Source of the DNA: Lachnospiraceae bacterium
GTDB taxonomy: Bacteria; Bacillota; Clostridia; Lachnospirales; Lachnospiraceae
Length of the DNA: 11,747 nt
Direction: 5' to 3'
Assembly: GCA_900752065.1 (NCBI GenBank)
Contig: CAADTT010000055.1
Coordinates: forward strand, 1-11,747
Shown here: positions 5,880 through 11,747 of the stretch, piece after piece
Position numbering within the stretch: position 1 is the first letter of the stretch
How the letters are laid out: each line of letters starts with the position of its first letter
Position numbers and translations under genes: made by a program
The notes under the pieces: model-generated
Databases searched by the model: none
What the model was told of the DNA's origin: nothing
What the model saw: the letters and a program-made list of their open reading frames with translations, nothing else

Positions 5880-6862
5880 TCTTTCCTTTCTTTCAACTGA
5901 AATCCCATACCTTCCAGCATTTCCCTGTCTTCCGCTGTGCTGTTTCCAACAGTCGTCAGCATATCTCCTGTCAGCGTCGCATTCGCTCCGGAACGGAACA
6001 ACACCTCGCCGCCGTCTTCAAAATAGTTCCTCCCCGCCGCGATACGGATAAATGCCGTCGGATTCAGATAACGGAACACTGCAACGATACGGACGATCTC
6101 ATCCTGCGTGAGACGTTCTGTCTTTTCCAGCGGTGTTCCCGGAATCGGGATCAAAAAGTTTAATGGGATGGAACTGATCTTCAGCTCCGCCAGAAGAGCC
6201 GCCATGTCCAGACGATCCTGCCAGGTCTCCCCCATGCCAAGAATGCCGCCGCTGCATACCGTAAGCCCTGCTTCCGTGGCCCGGCGGATCTCCCGCAGCT
6301 TGTCCTCATAAGTATGTGTTGAGCAGATTTCCGGGAAATATCGCTCGGAAGTCTCCACGTTTGTGTGATACATGCGCACACCTGCATCATAAAGACGTTT
6401 CAGATCTTCCTCCTTCATCAGACCGTGAGAAGCGCAAAGAACCATATCCGGATACGCTTCATGCATCGTCCGGTATGCCTCAAGCGCCTTTTCCAGATCT
6501 CCGCCTGTCATGGTACGCCCTGCCGTGACGATGGAATACCTGTCTATTCCCTGTTCCGCTGCATGTCCGCAATCCTTCACAAAGGAATCCGTCTCTAAAA
6601 ATCCATACTCTTCACAGTTTGTATGGTTATGTGCAGACTGGGCGCAGAACTTACAGTTCTCACTGCACCGCCCGCTGCGTCCGTTAATAATACTGCATAA
6701 GTCCGCCCGGTCGCCGCACAGGGCTTTCCGAATCTTATCTGCCCCTTCGCAGAGTTCCTTCAAATCTGCTTCTACCAGGGCACCCAGGTCATCCTCCTTT
6801 GTCAGACGCCGTCCCCGGATGATTTCATCCGCTAATGTTTTCATATCCATGTACCTTCTCAT
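5876..6862 (-). CDS. bioB: Biotin synthase (radical SAM), probably the anaerobe Type II form
   Basis: A 328-residue enzyme that inserts sulfur into dethiobiotin in the last step of biotin synthesis. The radical-SAM cluster motif is C66-x3-C70-x2-C73 (RCSENCKFCAQS). Other BioB marks are NVETSERYFPEIC (168-180), TVCSGGILGMGE (201-212), IPLNFLIPIPGTP (232-244), IRIAAGR (272-278) and SGANATLTGDMLTT (291-304). Of the E. coli auxiliary-cluster ligands, the first Cys (C97) aligns with Ser here (RYSIVTAGR, S110), while C143, C203 and an Arg (R273) remain; an extra Cys, C180, stands where E. coli has none. BioB of obligate anaerobes has been reported to use an auxiliary 4Fe-5S cluster (Type II), and these changes may reflect that. 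ATG 6862 has AGGAAAG 5 bases upstream or so; ATG 6844 (MKTLADEII) has AGAAGG at 9 bases and may be the real start. It is followed by bioY with a 4-base overlap. Confidence 0.95.
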   Translation of the reverse strand: MRRYMDMKTLADEIIRGRRLTKEDDLGALVEADLKELCEGADKIRKALCGDRADLCSIINGRSGRCSENCKFCAQSAHNHTNCEEYGFLETDSFVKDCGHAAEQGIDRYSIVTAGRTMTGGDLEKALEAYRTMHEAYPDMVLCASHGLMKEEDLKRLYDAGVRMYHTNVETSERYFPEICSTHTYEDKLREIRRATEAGLTVCSGGILGMGETWQDRLDMAALLAELKISSIPLNFLIPIPGTPLEKTERLTQDEIVRIVAVFRYLNPTAFIRIAAGRNYFEDGGEVLFRSGANATLTGDMLTTVGNSTAEDREMLEGMGFQLKERKE

Positions 6863-6885
6863 CTCTTTCCTGTATCAAAACCGAA

Positions 6886-6917
6886 TTGTCAACATTAATA
6901 TCGTTGTAAGTTTACAT
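6886..6917. promoter_or_regulatory. BirA-type biotin operator, promoter-proximal copy
   Basis: TTGTCAAC (6886-6893) and GTTTACAT (6910-6917) are inverted arms with a 16-base spacer, close to the known BirA pattern TTGTAAACC-N14/15-GGTTTACAA. The arm at 6910-6917 covers the -10 element of the bioB promoter. BirA with biotinyl-AMP would be expected to repress here when biotin is plentiful. The birA gene itself is not in the window. Confidence 0.7.
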
Positions 6918-6937
6918 CTGTCTTCTTTAATTGTCAA
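6909..6937 (-). promoter_or_regulatory. Promoter of the bioB-bioY operon
   Basis: On the minus strand TTGACA (6937-6932), a 17-base spacer, then TAAACT (6914-6909). The -35 lies in the left arm of the distal operator and the -10 in the right arm of the proximal operator, so two bound BirA dimers would cover it. Transcription should begin near 6902, about 40 bases before ATG 6862. Confidence 0.6.
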
Positions 6938-6961
6938 CCATTTTTTTGTTTTTGTTTACAA
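6931..6961. promoter_or_regulatory. BirA-type biotin operator, distal copy
   Basis: TTGTCAAC (6931-6938) and GTTTACAA (6954-6961) form an inverted repeat with a 15-base spacer; seven of eight arm positions are complementary. It is the better of the two matches to the BirA consensus. Its left arm contains the -35 TTGACA of the bioB promoter on the minus strand. The centres of the two operators are about 44 bases apart, roughly four helical turns. Confidence 0.75.
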
Positions 6962-6965
6962 AAAA

Positions 6966-7004
6966 GTAACAGTTCAGGCAAACTCGGGTTGGCTGAACTG
7001 TTAC
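6966..7004. repeat. Short palindromic repeat GTAACAGTTCAG...CTGAACTGTTAC
   Basis: GTAACAGTTCAG (6966-6977) and CTGAACTGTTAC (6993-7004) are perfectly complementary over 12 bp. One G-G mismatch and three further pairs (CAA/TTG) follow, leaving a 7-base loop. The same terminal word is at 107-118 and bounds the longer element at 11616-11747. It lies just after the terminator of the minus-strand operon and just upstream of the bioB control region. Confidence 0.7.
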
Positions 7005-7006
7005 AC

Positions 7007-7054
7007 AAAAACTGTCCGGCGATTTCCCCTTCTGCTGAGAGTATCGCCGGACAG
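7007..7054 (-). terminator. Intrinsic terminator of the ybaK-to-DUF6128 minus-strand block
   Basis: CTGTCCGGCGAT (7012-7023) and ATCGCCGGACAG (7043-7054) form a perfect 12-bp stem. On the minus strand it is followed by five T (7011-7007). It lies 43 bases after the stop of the DUF6128-like gene. The plus-strand side also has CTTTTC, so weak bidirectional action is possible. Confidence 0.85.
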
Positions 7055-7096
7055 CTTTTCATAGATTTGCGCTTGCAAAAGATCTTTGACCGTTTC

Positions 7097-8323
7097 CTAC
7101 AGACGGCGGCACCAATAGCCGAAGCGCCCCTGCGGATTCCGGGAAGCCGCTTCTTTAAATTCCGGAAAACCAAACATATTTGCCATGAACAGCTCCTGGT
7201 TTTCAAAGATACCGGGGATTCCAAGAAGATAGCCCCCGTTACGCAGTCTGCCAAACAGCAGATGACGGTAATTACAGAACCCATGCATCAGAAAGCTGTT
7301 GTTCCCCATCCGGTAATTTCCCTGCCGGATCACATGCAGCTCTCTCGGCGTGATCTGGATGCAGTCAGCCAGCTCCTCATCTGCAAAGGGTCTAAAATGC
7401 GGGCAGCGGCCGCTGAGCATCTTCCACTTCTGGTCAAGTCCGGCGGGATGCGCCTGTCTGTTCCGGTACGGGCAGCCCGGCACCGGGCAGGCAGCCGTTT
7501 CCTGGACATGAAGCTGCTCCAATCCTTTCTCTTTTTTAATATCTTTCTGCTCCTCCGCCGCTTCCTCCCTATGTATCTCCGTTTTTTCTGTTTCTGCCGC
7601 ATGCCTTCCCACTTCTTCTGCCACGCCGTTTTTCGTTTCTGCTTCCTCCTCACCGCTCTTCGTTTCTGCTTCCTCTTCGCCCCTCTTTGCTTCTTCCTCT
7701 CCGCCGCTCTTTGCTTCTGCTTCCTCTTCTCCGCTCTTCGTTTCTGCTTCCTCCTCACCGCTCTTCGTTTCTGCTTCCTCTCCGCCCCTCTTTGCTTCTT
7801 CCTCCTCACTGCTCTTCGTTTCTGCTTCCTCTTCGCCCCTCTTTGCTTCTGCTTCCTCTTCGCCCCTCTTTGCTTCCGCTTCCTCCTCACCGCTCTTTGC
7901 TTCTTTCTCTTCCTCTTTCTGCACTGTCTCCGGCAGTTGCTTCACCAGCCTTGCCGTATCAATCCCCTCATCGTCAAACACCGTCAGATAAGTTCTTCCC
8001 TGTCCGCTCTCCACCCACATCCCGGCAAGCTGCGAAAGCGCATAGCCGCTGCCGCCGATATTCCCGGCAGCCGTCTGGATCCTCGCCTCCCCGCCGCTTC
8101 CCTGCACACAGATTTTTCCAAGCAAAATCCCCAGGAGCCAGCCGCTCTCACGAACAAATCCATAAATGTTCAGAGCTTTTTCCTCCCGGGGAATCTTCTG
8201 TAGGTGTATCTGCATCCGGCAGACTCCGTTTCTGGACTCCACCTTCGCAAACCCTGTATTTTTATTTTTCTTTCCATTCGTATATTCATAGATATAAGCC
8301 ACAAACCGTCTGTATTCTGACAA
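7097..8323 (-). CDS. DUF6128-like protein with an 11-unit Glu/Lys-rich repeat in the middle
   Basis: About 408 residues. The likely start is TTG 8323 (reading MSEYRRFVAYIYEY), because AAGGAG sits 10 bases upstream; GTG 8332 is only 1 base from that site. Numbered from GTG 8332: residues 1-130 form a first conserved-looking domain (YIYEYTNGKKNKNTGFAKVE, 13-32). Residues 139-237 are about 11 tandem units of 8-9 residues of the type EEEAEAKRG/EEEAETKSG, expected to be a charged helix or disordered linker. Residues 280-411 form a second domain with C282, C287, C310 and H312, possibly zinc-binding, then GNYRMGNNSFLMHGFCNYRH (338-357). I recognise the ends as resembling the Lachnospiraceae DUF6128 family; its function is unknown. 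There is no signal peptide or membrane segment. It is last in the minus-strand block, 98 bases after the MBL gene and ahead of a clear terminator. Confidence 0.75.
   Translation of the reverse strand: MSEYRRFVAYIYEYTNGKKNKNTGFAKVESRNGVCRMQIHLQKIPREEKALNIYGFVRESGWLLGILLGKICVQGSGGEARIQTAAGNIGGSGYALSQLAGMWVESGQGRTYLTVFDDEGIDTARLVKQLPETVQKEEEKEAKSGEEEAEAKRGEEEAEAKRGEEEAETKSSEEEEAKRGGEEAETKSGEEEAETKSGEEEAEAKSGGEEEAKRGEEEAETKSGEEEAETKNGVAEEVGRHAAETEKTEIHREEAAEEQKDIKKEKGLEQLHVQETAACPVPGCPYRNRQAHPAGLDQKWKMLSGRCPHFRPFADEELADCIQITPRELHVIRQGNYRMGNNSFLMHGFCNYRHLLFGRLRNGGYLLGIPGIFENQELFMANMFGFPEFKEAASRNPQGRFGYWCRRL
7622..7918. repeat. In-frame tandem repeats of 24/27 bp inside the DUF6128-like gene
   Basis: On the plus strand the repeat reads as CT-rich units such as GCTTCCTCCTCACCGCTCTT, about 11 copies of 27 bp with some of 24 bp. 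Both lengths are multiples of 3, so unit gain or loss keeps the frame. Some neighbouring units are identical over tens of bases (for example around 7633-7675 and 7739-7781), which favours slippage and recombination. Confidence 0.85.
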
Positions 8324-8421
8324 GCCTTCCACGCTCCTTGGCTTTCCTTACTGCCAGTCTATGCGTTTTCCTGTCCGGCTATGCCAGCTAAAAACTTTAA
8401 CCTCCCAACCCTGCCGGATTC

Positions 8422-9120
8422 TCAATGTACCAGAAAGGATTGCCCTGCCGCCGTAATATCACAGATCTTGTGACGGTACGGGGCGGATTCCGGCAGACTC
8501 TTATAGCGCGAGATCACACTGTAGTCATCCCAGCAATGCATGGGAAATACCGCCGCCACATCCACATTCTGCAAAAACCAGGTCAGCCCTTTCGAAAACT
8601 CCATACCCTGTCTCGGATCCAGCACCACAAAGGCGGTATAGATCTTTCTCCCTGCCAGCTTTGCGATCTCCCCCCGATATGCTTTCCGCATCCAGGCATT
8701 GTTATCCTCCGGCTCACTCACCCAGTTCCAGTCATTTAAGTCTCCTGCATGATAGATCGTATGCCCGTCAATATACACCAGAAAAGCCACGCCTTCATCC
8801 GTCGATTTCAGGGTCTCAATCATCAGCGAGGAGTCGCCCTTGCGCTCCCCGGGGTGCAGGAAGATCGTCCGGTCCCGCAGTTCCTCCGGAACACGTTTCT
8901 CCCAGATATCATCTGAAAGGAAATAAAATACATAGGGATATTTCTTGGCCAGATTAAAAATACTGGCGGAAAAATGATCCCCATGTCTGTGACTGGCAAA
9001 AACATACAGGGGCTTATAGGGAGACAGCTCAGGCAGATCTCCCTTATAATAGTCAAACAACAGATACCCTGACACCGTCTCCACCAGAAAAGAACTATGA
9101 TAAATATAGGTTACATTCAT
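8422..9120 (-). CDS. MBL-fold metal-dependent hydrolase (UlaG-like group)
   Basis: A 232-residue cytoplasmic protein from ATG 9120, 23 bases after the pepD stop, with TAGGGG as a modest ribosome site 7 bases upstream. An in-frame upstream ATG (9183) lies inside pepD and would add 21 unrelated residues. The MBL metal motif is ASHRHGDHFS (42-51, H44, H46, D48, H49), with further ligands at H124/D127 in YHAGDLND and H195 in FPMHCWDD (193-199). N-terminal MNVTYIYHSSFLVET is typical of the small UlaG/YhfI-like branch of the superfamily. The substrate is unknown. It lacks the leader of the other MBL gene at 1562 and differs in its motifs (HRHGDH against HFDKDH), so the two are not recent duplicates. 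It is fourth of five genes in the block. Confidence 0.85.
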   Translation of the reverse strand: MNVTYIYHSSFLVETVSGYLLFDYYKGDLPELSPYKPLYVFASHRHGDHFSASIFNLAKKYPYVFYFLSDDIWEKRVPEELRDRTIFLHPGERKGDSSLMIETLKSTDEGVAFLVYIDGHTIYHAGDLNDWNWVSEPEDNNAWMRKAYRGEIAKLAGRKIYTAFVVLDPRQGMEFSKGLTWFLQNVDVAAVFPMHCWDDYSVISRYKSLPESAPYRHKICDITAAGQSFLVH

Positions 9121-9143
9121 ATTTTTACCCCTACCGATACTGC

Positions 9144-10592
9144 CTATCGAATATTCTCCAGCACCTTCAGCAGATACTTCCACATACGCTCCGTAGATGA
9201 GATGGAAAGCGTCTCCTCCGTGGTGTGGATATCTGACATATCAGGGCCAAAGGATACACAGTCCAAACCCGGAATCTTCTCATAAAAAAGCCCGCACTCC
9301 AGACCTGCATGAATTGCCTTGACCTCAGGCTTTTCCCCGAATACCTCCTCATAGGTATCCTCCATGATCTCCCGGAGCGCCGAGTCCTTCTTATACTCCC
9401 ATGCCGGATAGTCCCCTTCCGGAGTAAAGCTCCCACCCAAAAACTCTGTCAGATACTGCACCTTTGCTGAGAGCGCTTTCTTCGCGCTGCCCACAGAACT
9501 GCGGATGCTTGCAATGACCCTGCATACATCCTCCTCCAGACACAGGATGCCCGGATTCATGGAAGTCTCCACCAGTCCCTCGATCTCACCGCTCATCTTC
9601 TGCACGCCGTAGGGGATCTGCATCAGGAAGAACAGCACCTTCTGCTGCGCGAAGGGGGAAAGCACCTTCCCGGCTGCCCCGCCTTTTTCCTCCACTCTTA
9701 CCGAAATTCCTTCATCGGTCCCGCTGTATTCCATCCGGAGATTTCTCTGGAAAGCTGCCGCCGCCGCTTCGATTTCCGCTTTTGCATCATCTTCCGCTAA
9801 AAATACTGCCCGGACATTTCTCGGGATCGCATTGTCCTTCTGTCCGCCCGAAAGCTCCGTCAGATAAAAATCTGTTTTCTGTGACAGTTCAAATAAAAAC
9901 TCTCCCATCAGCTTGATGGCATTGGCGCGTATCTTATCGATCTCCACCCCGGAATGGCCGCCCGCCAGTCCTTCCACCGTCACCTCATACTCTGTCCCTT
10001 CTGCATCAAGGCGGTCCACGGGCAGCTCACAGGTCACGGAAAGACCGCCCGCACAACTGATCCAGAGCTTTCCTTCCTCCTCTGAATCCATATTGATCAT
10101 ATAGGTTCCCTGCAGGTCAGAGGTATCCAGAGCCGCCGCTCCCAGAAGCCCTACCTCCTCATCCGTCGTGATGACGATCTCCAGAGCCGGATGTCTCAGC
10201 GTCTCATCCTCCAGGATCGCCAGCGCATATGCCACGGCGATGCCGTCATCTCCGCCCAGAGTCGTCCCTTCGGCGCTGATCTGGTCGCCCTCCACCTGTA
10301 GTTTCAGGCCGTCCTTCGTAAAATCATGGCCGGACCCCGGAATCTTCTCGCACACCATATCACAATGCCCCTGCAAAATGACGACAGGCGCGTTTTCATA
10401 ACCCGGAAATGCAGGCTTTTTTATCACTACGTTATTACTCTCATCCTGGCGGTATTCCAGATGATGCTCCTTCGCAAACCCTGCCAGATAATCGCTGATC
10501 TGCTTCGTATGAAAGGAACCGTGAGGAATCTTACAAATTTCTTCAAAATAGTAAAATACCCTCTCCGGCTTTAAGCCGCTCAACACCGCCAT
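9144..10592 (-). CDS. pepD: Aminoacyl-histidine dipeptidase (PepD, M20 family)
   Basis: A 482-residue cytoplasmic zinc peptidase that splits dipeptides such as Xaa-His; the length fits PepD. Metal and catalytic marks in order: GHCDMV (75-80, H76 and catalytic D78), GGDDGIA (113-119, bridging D115/D116), TTDEEVGLLG (142-151, catalytic Glu at 145-146), NMDSEEEG (167-174, D169) and AIHAGLECG (426-434, H428). GGHSGVEI (211-218) is the M20 dimer-domain motif. ATG 10592 is 3 bases after the ridA stop, and its GGAGG, 8 bases upstream, lies inside the ridA 3' end, so the two are coupled. In the operon it would supply free amino acids from peptides. Confidence 0.95.
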   Translation of the reverse strand: MAVLSGLKPERVFYYFEEICKIPHGSFHTKQISDYLAGFAKEHHLEYRQDESNNVVIKKPAFPGYENAPVVILQGHCDMVCEKIPGSGHDFTKDGLKLQVEGDQISAEGTTLGGDDGIAVAYALAILEDETLRHPALEIVITTDEEVGLLGAAALDTSDLQGTYMINMDSEEEGKLWISCAGGLSVTCELPVDRLDAEGTEYEVTVEGLAGGHSGVEIDKIRANAIKLMGEFLFELSQKTDFYLTELSGGQKDNAIPRNVRAVFLAEDDAKAEIEAAAAAFQRNLRMEYSGTDEGISVRVEEKGGAAGKVLSPFAQQKVLFFLMQIPYGVQKMSGEIEGLVETSMNPGILCLEEDVCRVIASIRSSVGSAKKALSAKVQYLTEFLGGSFTPEGDYPAWEYKKDSALREIMEDTYEEVFGEKPEVKAIHAGLECGLFYEKIPGLDCVSFGPDMSDIHTTEETLSISSTERMWKYLLKVLENIR

Positions 10593-10595
10593 GCT

Positions 10596-10973
10596 CTATA
10601 CCTCCGCGATACACTCGATCTCAACCAGACCGCCCTTAGGAAGATTTGCCACTTCCACACAGGAACGTGCCGGAAACTCCCCGTCAAAATAGGTTTTATA
10701 TACCTCGTTTACCACTGCAAAGTCCCCGATATCCGCAAGGAAAATAGATGTCTTTACGATTTTTCCGTAGTCGCTTCCCGCTGCTTTCAGAACTGCCCCC
10801 AGATTTTTCAATGACTGATGTGCCTGGGCTTCCACTCCCTCCGCCAATGTGCCGTCCTCCGGGTTCAGACCAAGCTGTCCGGAACAATAAATCATTCCTC
10901 CAACCTTTACTGCCTGTACATAAGGTCCCACCGCTGCCGGCGCCTGCTCTGTATGAATTGTCTCTCTTGCCAT
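10596..10973 (-). CDS. ridA: RidA-type enamine/imine deaminase
   Basis: A 125-residue protein, the standard RidA length. RidA hydrolyses reactive 2-aminoacrylate and other enamines released by PLP enzymes to keto acids and ammonia, protecting cellular enzymes. Family marks are QAPAAVGPYVQAV (10-22), GMIYCSGQLGLNPEDG (26-41), the active-site Arg in FPARSCVEVANLPKGG (R103) and the closing VEIECIAEV with E120. Members form trimers. GAGG lies about 9 bases before ATG 10973. It follows ybaK by 51 bases and precedes pepD by 3. Confidence 0.96.
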   Translation of the reverse strand: MARETIHTEQAPAAVGPYVQAVKVGGMIYCSGQLGLNPEDGTLAEGVEAQAHQSLKNLGAVLKAAGSDYGKIVKTSIFLADIGDFAVVNEVYKTYFDGEFPARSCVEVANLPKGGLVEIECIAEV

Positions 10974-11024
10974 AATTTTTACCTCTTTCTTCTTTAATTT
11001 TTATATTTGTGTTTTCAAACCTCT

Positions 11025-11498
11025 TTAAGATACCGCTGCTTTACAAACATCGATCCACCGGCTGCTCCCAGAATATTTTTCCAGTTCCTCCATGGTCATC
11101 TGTATGGCGCTGTTACTGCTGCCTGCTGCCGGATAAACGGTTTCAAACCGTTTCAATGATTTATCCAGATAAATTTCCACACCCTCATTTACCGCAAAGG
11201 GGCAGACACCGCCCACCGCATGACCGATCTTCTCCTCCACCTCTTCTCTGGTAAGCATTTTCGCTTTTGTGTGGAACTGTGCCTTATACTTGGGGTTATC
11301 GATCTTGGCATCTCCCGCCGCCACGATCAGAACCGGCGTATCTCCCACTTTAAAGGACAGCGTCTTTGCAATTCTCGCAGGCTCACATCCCACTGCCTCC
11401 GCCGCCAGCTCCACGGTAGCGCTGGAGGTGGCAAATTCCATGATCCTGTCCTCCATTCCGTACTGCCTGAAATATTCTCTAACACGTACAATCGACAT
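11025..11498 (-). CDS. YbaK/ProX-type aminoacyl-tRNA deacylase
   Basis: 157 residues from ATG 11498, chosen because AAAGG lies 9 bases upstream. The in-frame ATG at 11507 directly abuts the same purine run and would only add three residues. The domain covers nearly the whole protein: SSATVELAAEAVGCEPARIA (25-44), conserved K45 in AKTLSF, DNPKYKAQF (67-75), and the GHAVGGVCPFAV loop (92-103) matching the GGxxP substrate loop. Family members hydrolyse wrongly charged tRNAs such as Cys- or Ala-tRNA(Pro); which one this clade handles is not clear, so no symbol is given. It is the first gene of the minus-strand block, behind its own promoter. Confidence 0.9.
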   Translation of the reverse strand: MSIVRVREYFRQYGMEDRIMEFATSSATVELAAEAVGCEPARIAKTLSFKVGDTPVLIVAAGDAKIDNPKYKAQFHTKAKMLTREEVEEKIGHAVGGVCPFAVNEGVEIYLDKSLKRFETVYPAAGSSNSAIQMTMEELEKYSGSSRWIDVCKAAVS

Positions 11499-11542
11499 CT
11501 TCCTCATCCTTTCTGCGCCCAGATTCCCGGCGCCTATCTATT

Positions 11543-11571
11543 AATGTAACCATTTTCCTGCGAAATGTCAA
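11543..11571 (-). promoter_or_regulatory. Promoter of the ybaK-ridA-pepD-MBL-DUF6128 block
   Basis: On the minus strand TTGACA (11571-11566), a 17-base spacer, then TACATT (11548-11543), about 45 bases before the start codon at 11498. The -35 is perfect and the -10 fits 4 of 6. No other convincing promoter was found within the block. Confidence 0.7.
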
Positions 11572-11615
11572 CGGTTGCATGTTTTAAATGAAGCTATGAT
11601 ATGAGCAGAGTTGCC

Positions 11616-11747
11616 GTAACAGTTCAGACAGGTCTGTGCATTTACTGCACAGACCGTAAGAATATGATTCAGGAGTGCAAAAATCCCATCGCGAAGCGAT
11701 TTTCAATGGATTTTTGCATGTAACAGGTCAGCTTGTCTGAACTGTTA
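11616..11747. repeat. Full palindromic repeat element bounded by GTAACAGTTCAG and CTGAACTGTTA
   Basis: The left end is GTAACAGTTCAG (11616-11627) and the right end CTGAACTGTTA (11737-11747, cut by the window edge). Inside are a perfect 10-bp hairpin GGTCTGTGCA/TGCACAGACC (11631-11640, 11646-11655), a long stem TGCAAAAATCC-(C)-A with TGGATTTTTGCA (11676-11688, 11707-11718) that encloses TCGC-GAA-GCGA (11689-11699), and a terminal hairpin TAACAGGTCAG/CTGAACTGTTA (11721-11731, 11737-11747, one mismatch). There is no coding content. It lies upstream of the ybaK promoter and resembles a non-autonomous or REP-like intergenic repeat. Confidence 0.7.

Noticed and set aside
7330..7890. Minus-strand frame encoding a Lys/Arg/Gln-rich protein
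   Set aside because: It is another frame of the same tandem repeats, without a ribosome site or recognisable domain.
7622..7918. Regular repeats that could suggest a CRISPR array
   Set aside because: The units are 24-27 bp, contiguous, without unique spacers, and translate in frame into a protein repeat.
6989..8203. Long plus-strand open frame (about 404 codons) rich in Cys, Phe and Leu
   Set aside because: It is the antisense of the Glu/Lys-rich repeat gene; CT-rich repeats stay open in several frames. The minus-strand reading has a ribosome site, family-like domains and a terminator.

Overview
The window looks like chromosomal DNA of a gut-type Clostridia, most likely Lachnospiraceae. This is inferred from the gene families (VTC plus DUF4956, a DUF6128-like protein, BioY/BioB, XRE regulators with membrane tails), strong AGGAGG-type ribosome binding sites, TTG starts and roughly balanced base composition. 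I see no rRNA, tRNA, CRISPR, phage or transposase gene. The genus cannot be fixed from sequence reading alone.

Layout. 1-118 is the end of a dispersed palindromic repeat (terminal word CTGAACTGTTAC). 233-1084 (+) is an AraC-family regulator with a GyrI-like ligand domain. 1085-1561 is non-coding but rich: a possible terminator, four TTTACA-type hexamers at exact 11-bp spacing (a Pho-box-like PhoP site), an extended -10 promoter, and a foldback repeat element of about 210 bp. The operon that follows (1562-3893, +) encodes an exported or lipidated metallo-beta-lactamase-fold protein, a VTC-domain polyphosphate polymerase and a DUF4956 membrane protein, and ends at an 18-bp perfect hairpin. 4188-5195 (+) is an XRE regulator fused to a six-helix membrane region. 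It converges on a biotin operon on the minus strand, bioB then bioY (6862-5313), whose promoter is overlapped by two BirA-type operators.

7005-11571 (-) is one minus-strand block: YbaK-type deacylase, RidA, PepD-type dipeptidase, a second MBL-fold protein and a DUF6128-like protein with a repetitive Glu/Lys-rich middle. It starts at a TTGACA-17-TACATT promoter and ends in a hairpin with a T-run. Copies of the CTGAACTGTTAC repeat lie just outside both ends of the block (6966-7004 and 11616-11747).

How the genes work together. The most interesting unit is the phosphate-linked one: a Pho-box-like array placed before a polyphosphate polymerase operon makes a coherent, testable phosphate-starvation module. 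The biotin operon pairs uptake with the last biosynthetic step and suggests dethiobiotin or biotin salvage. The minus-strand block combines translation quality control (YbaK), removal of reactive enamines (RidA) and dipeptide breakdown (PepD) with two less understood proteins.
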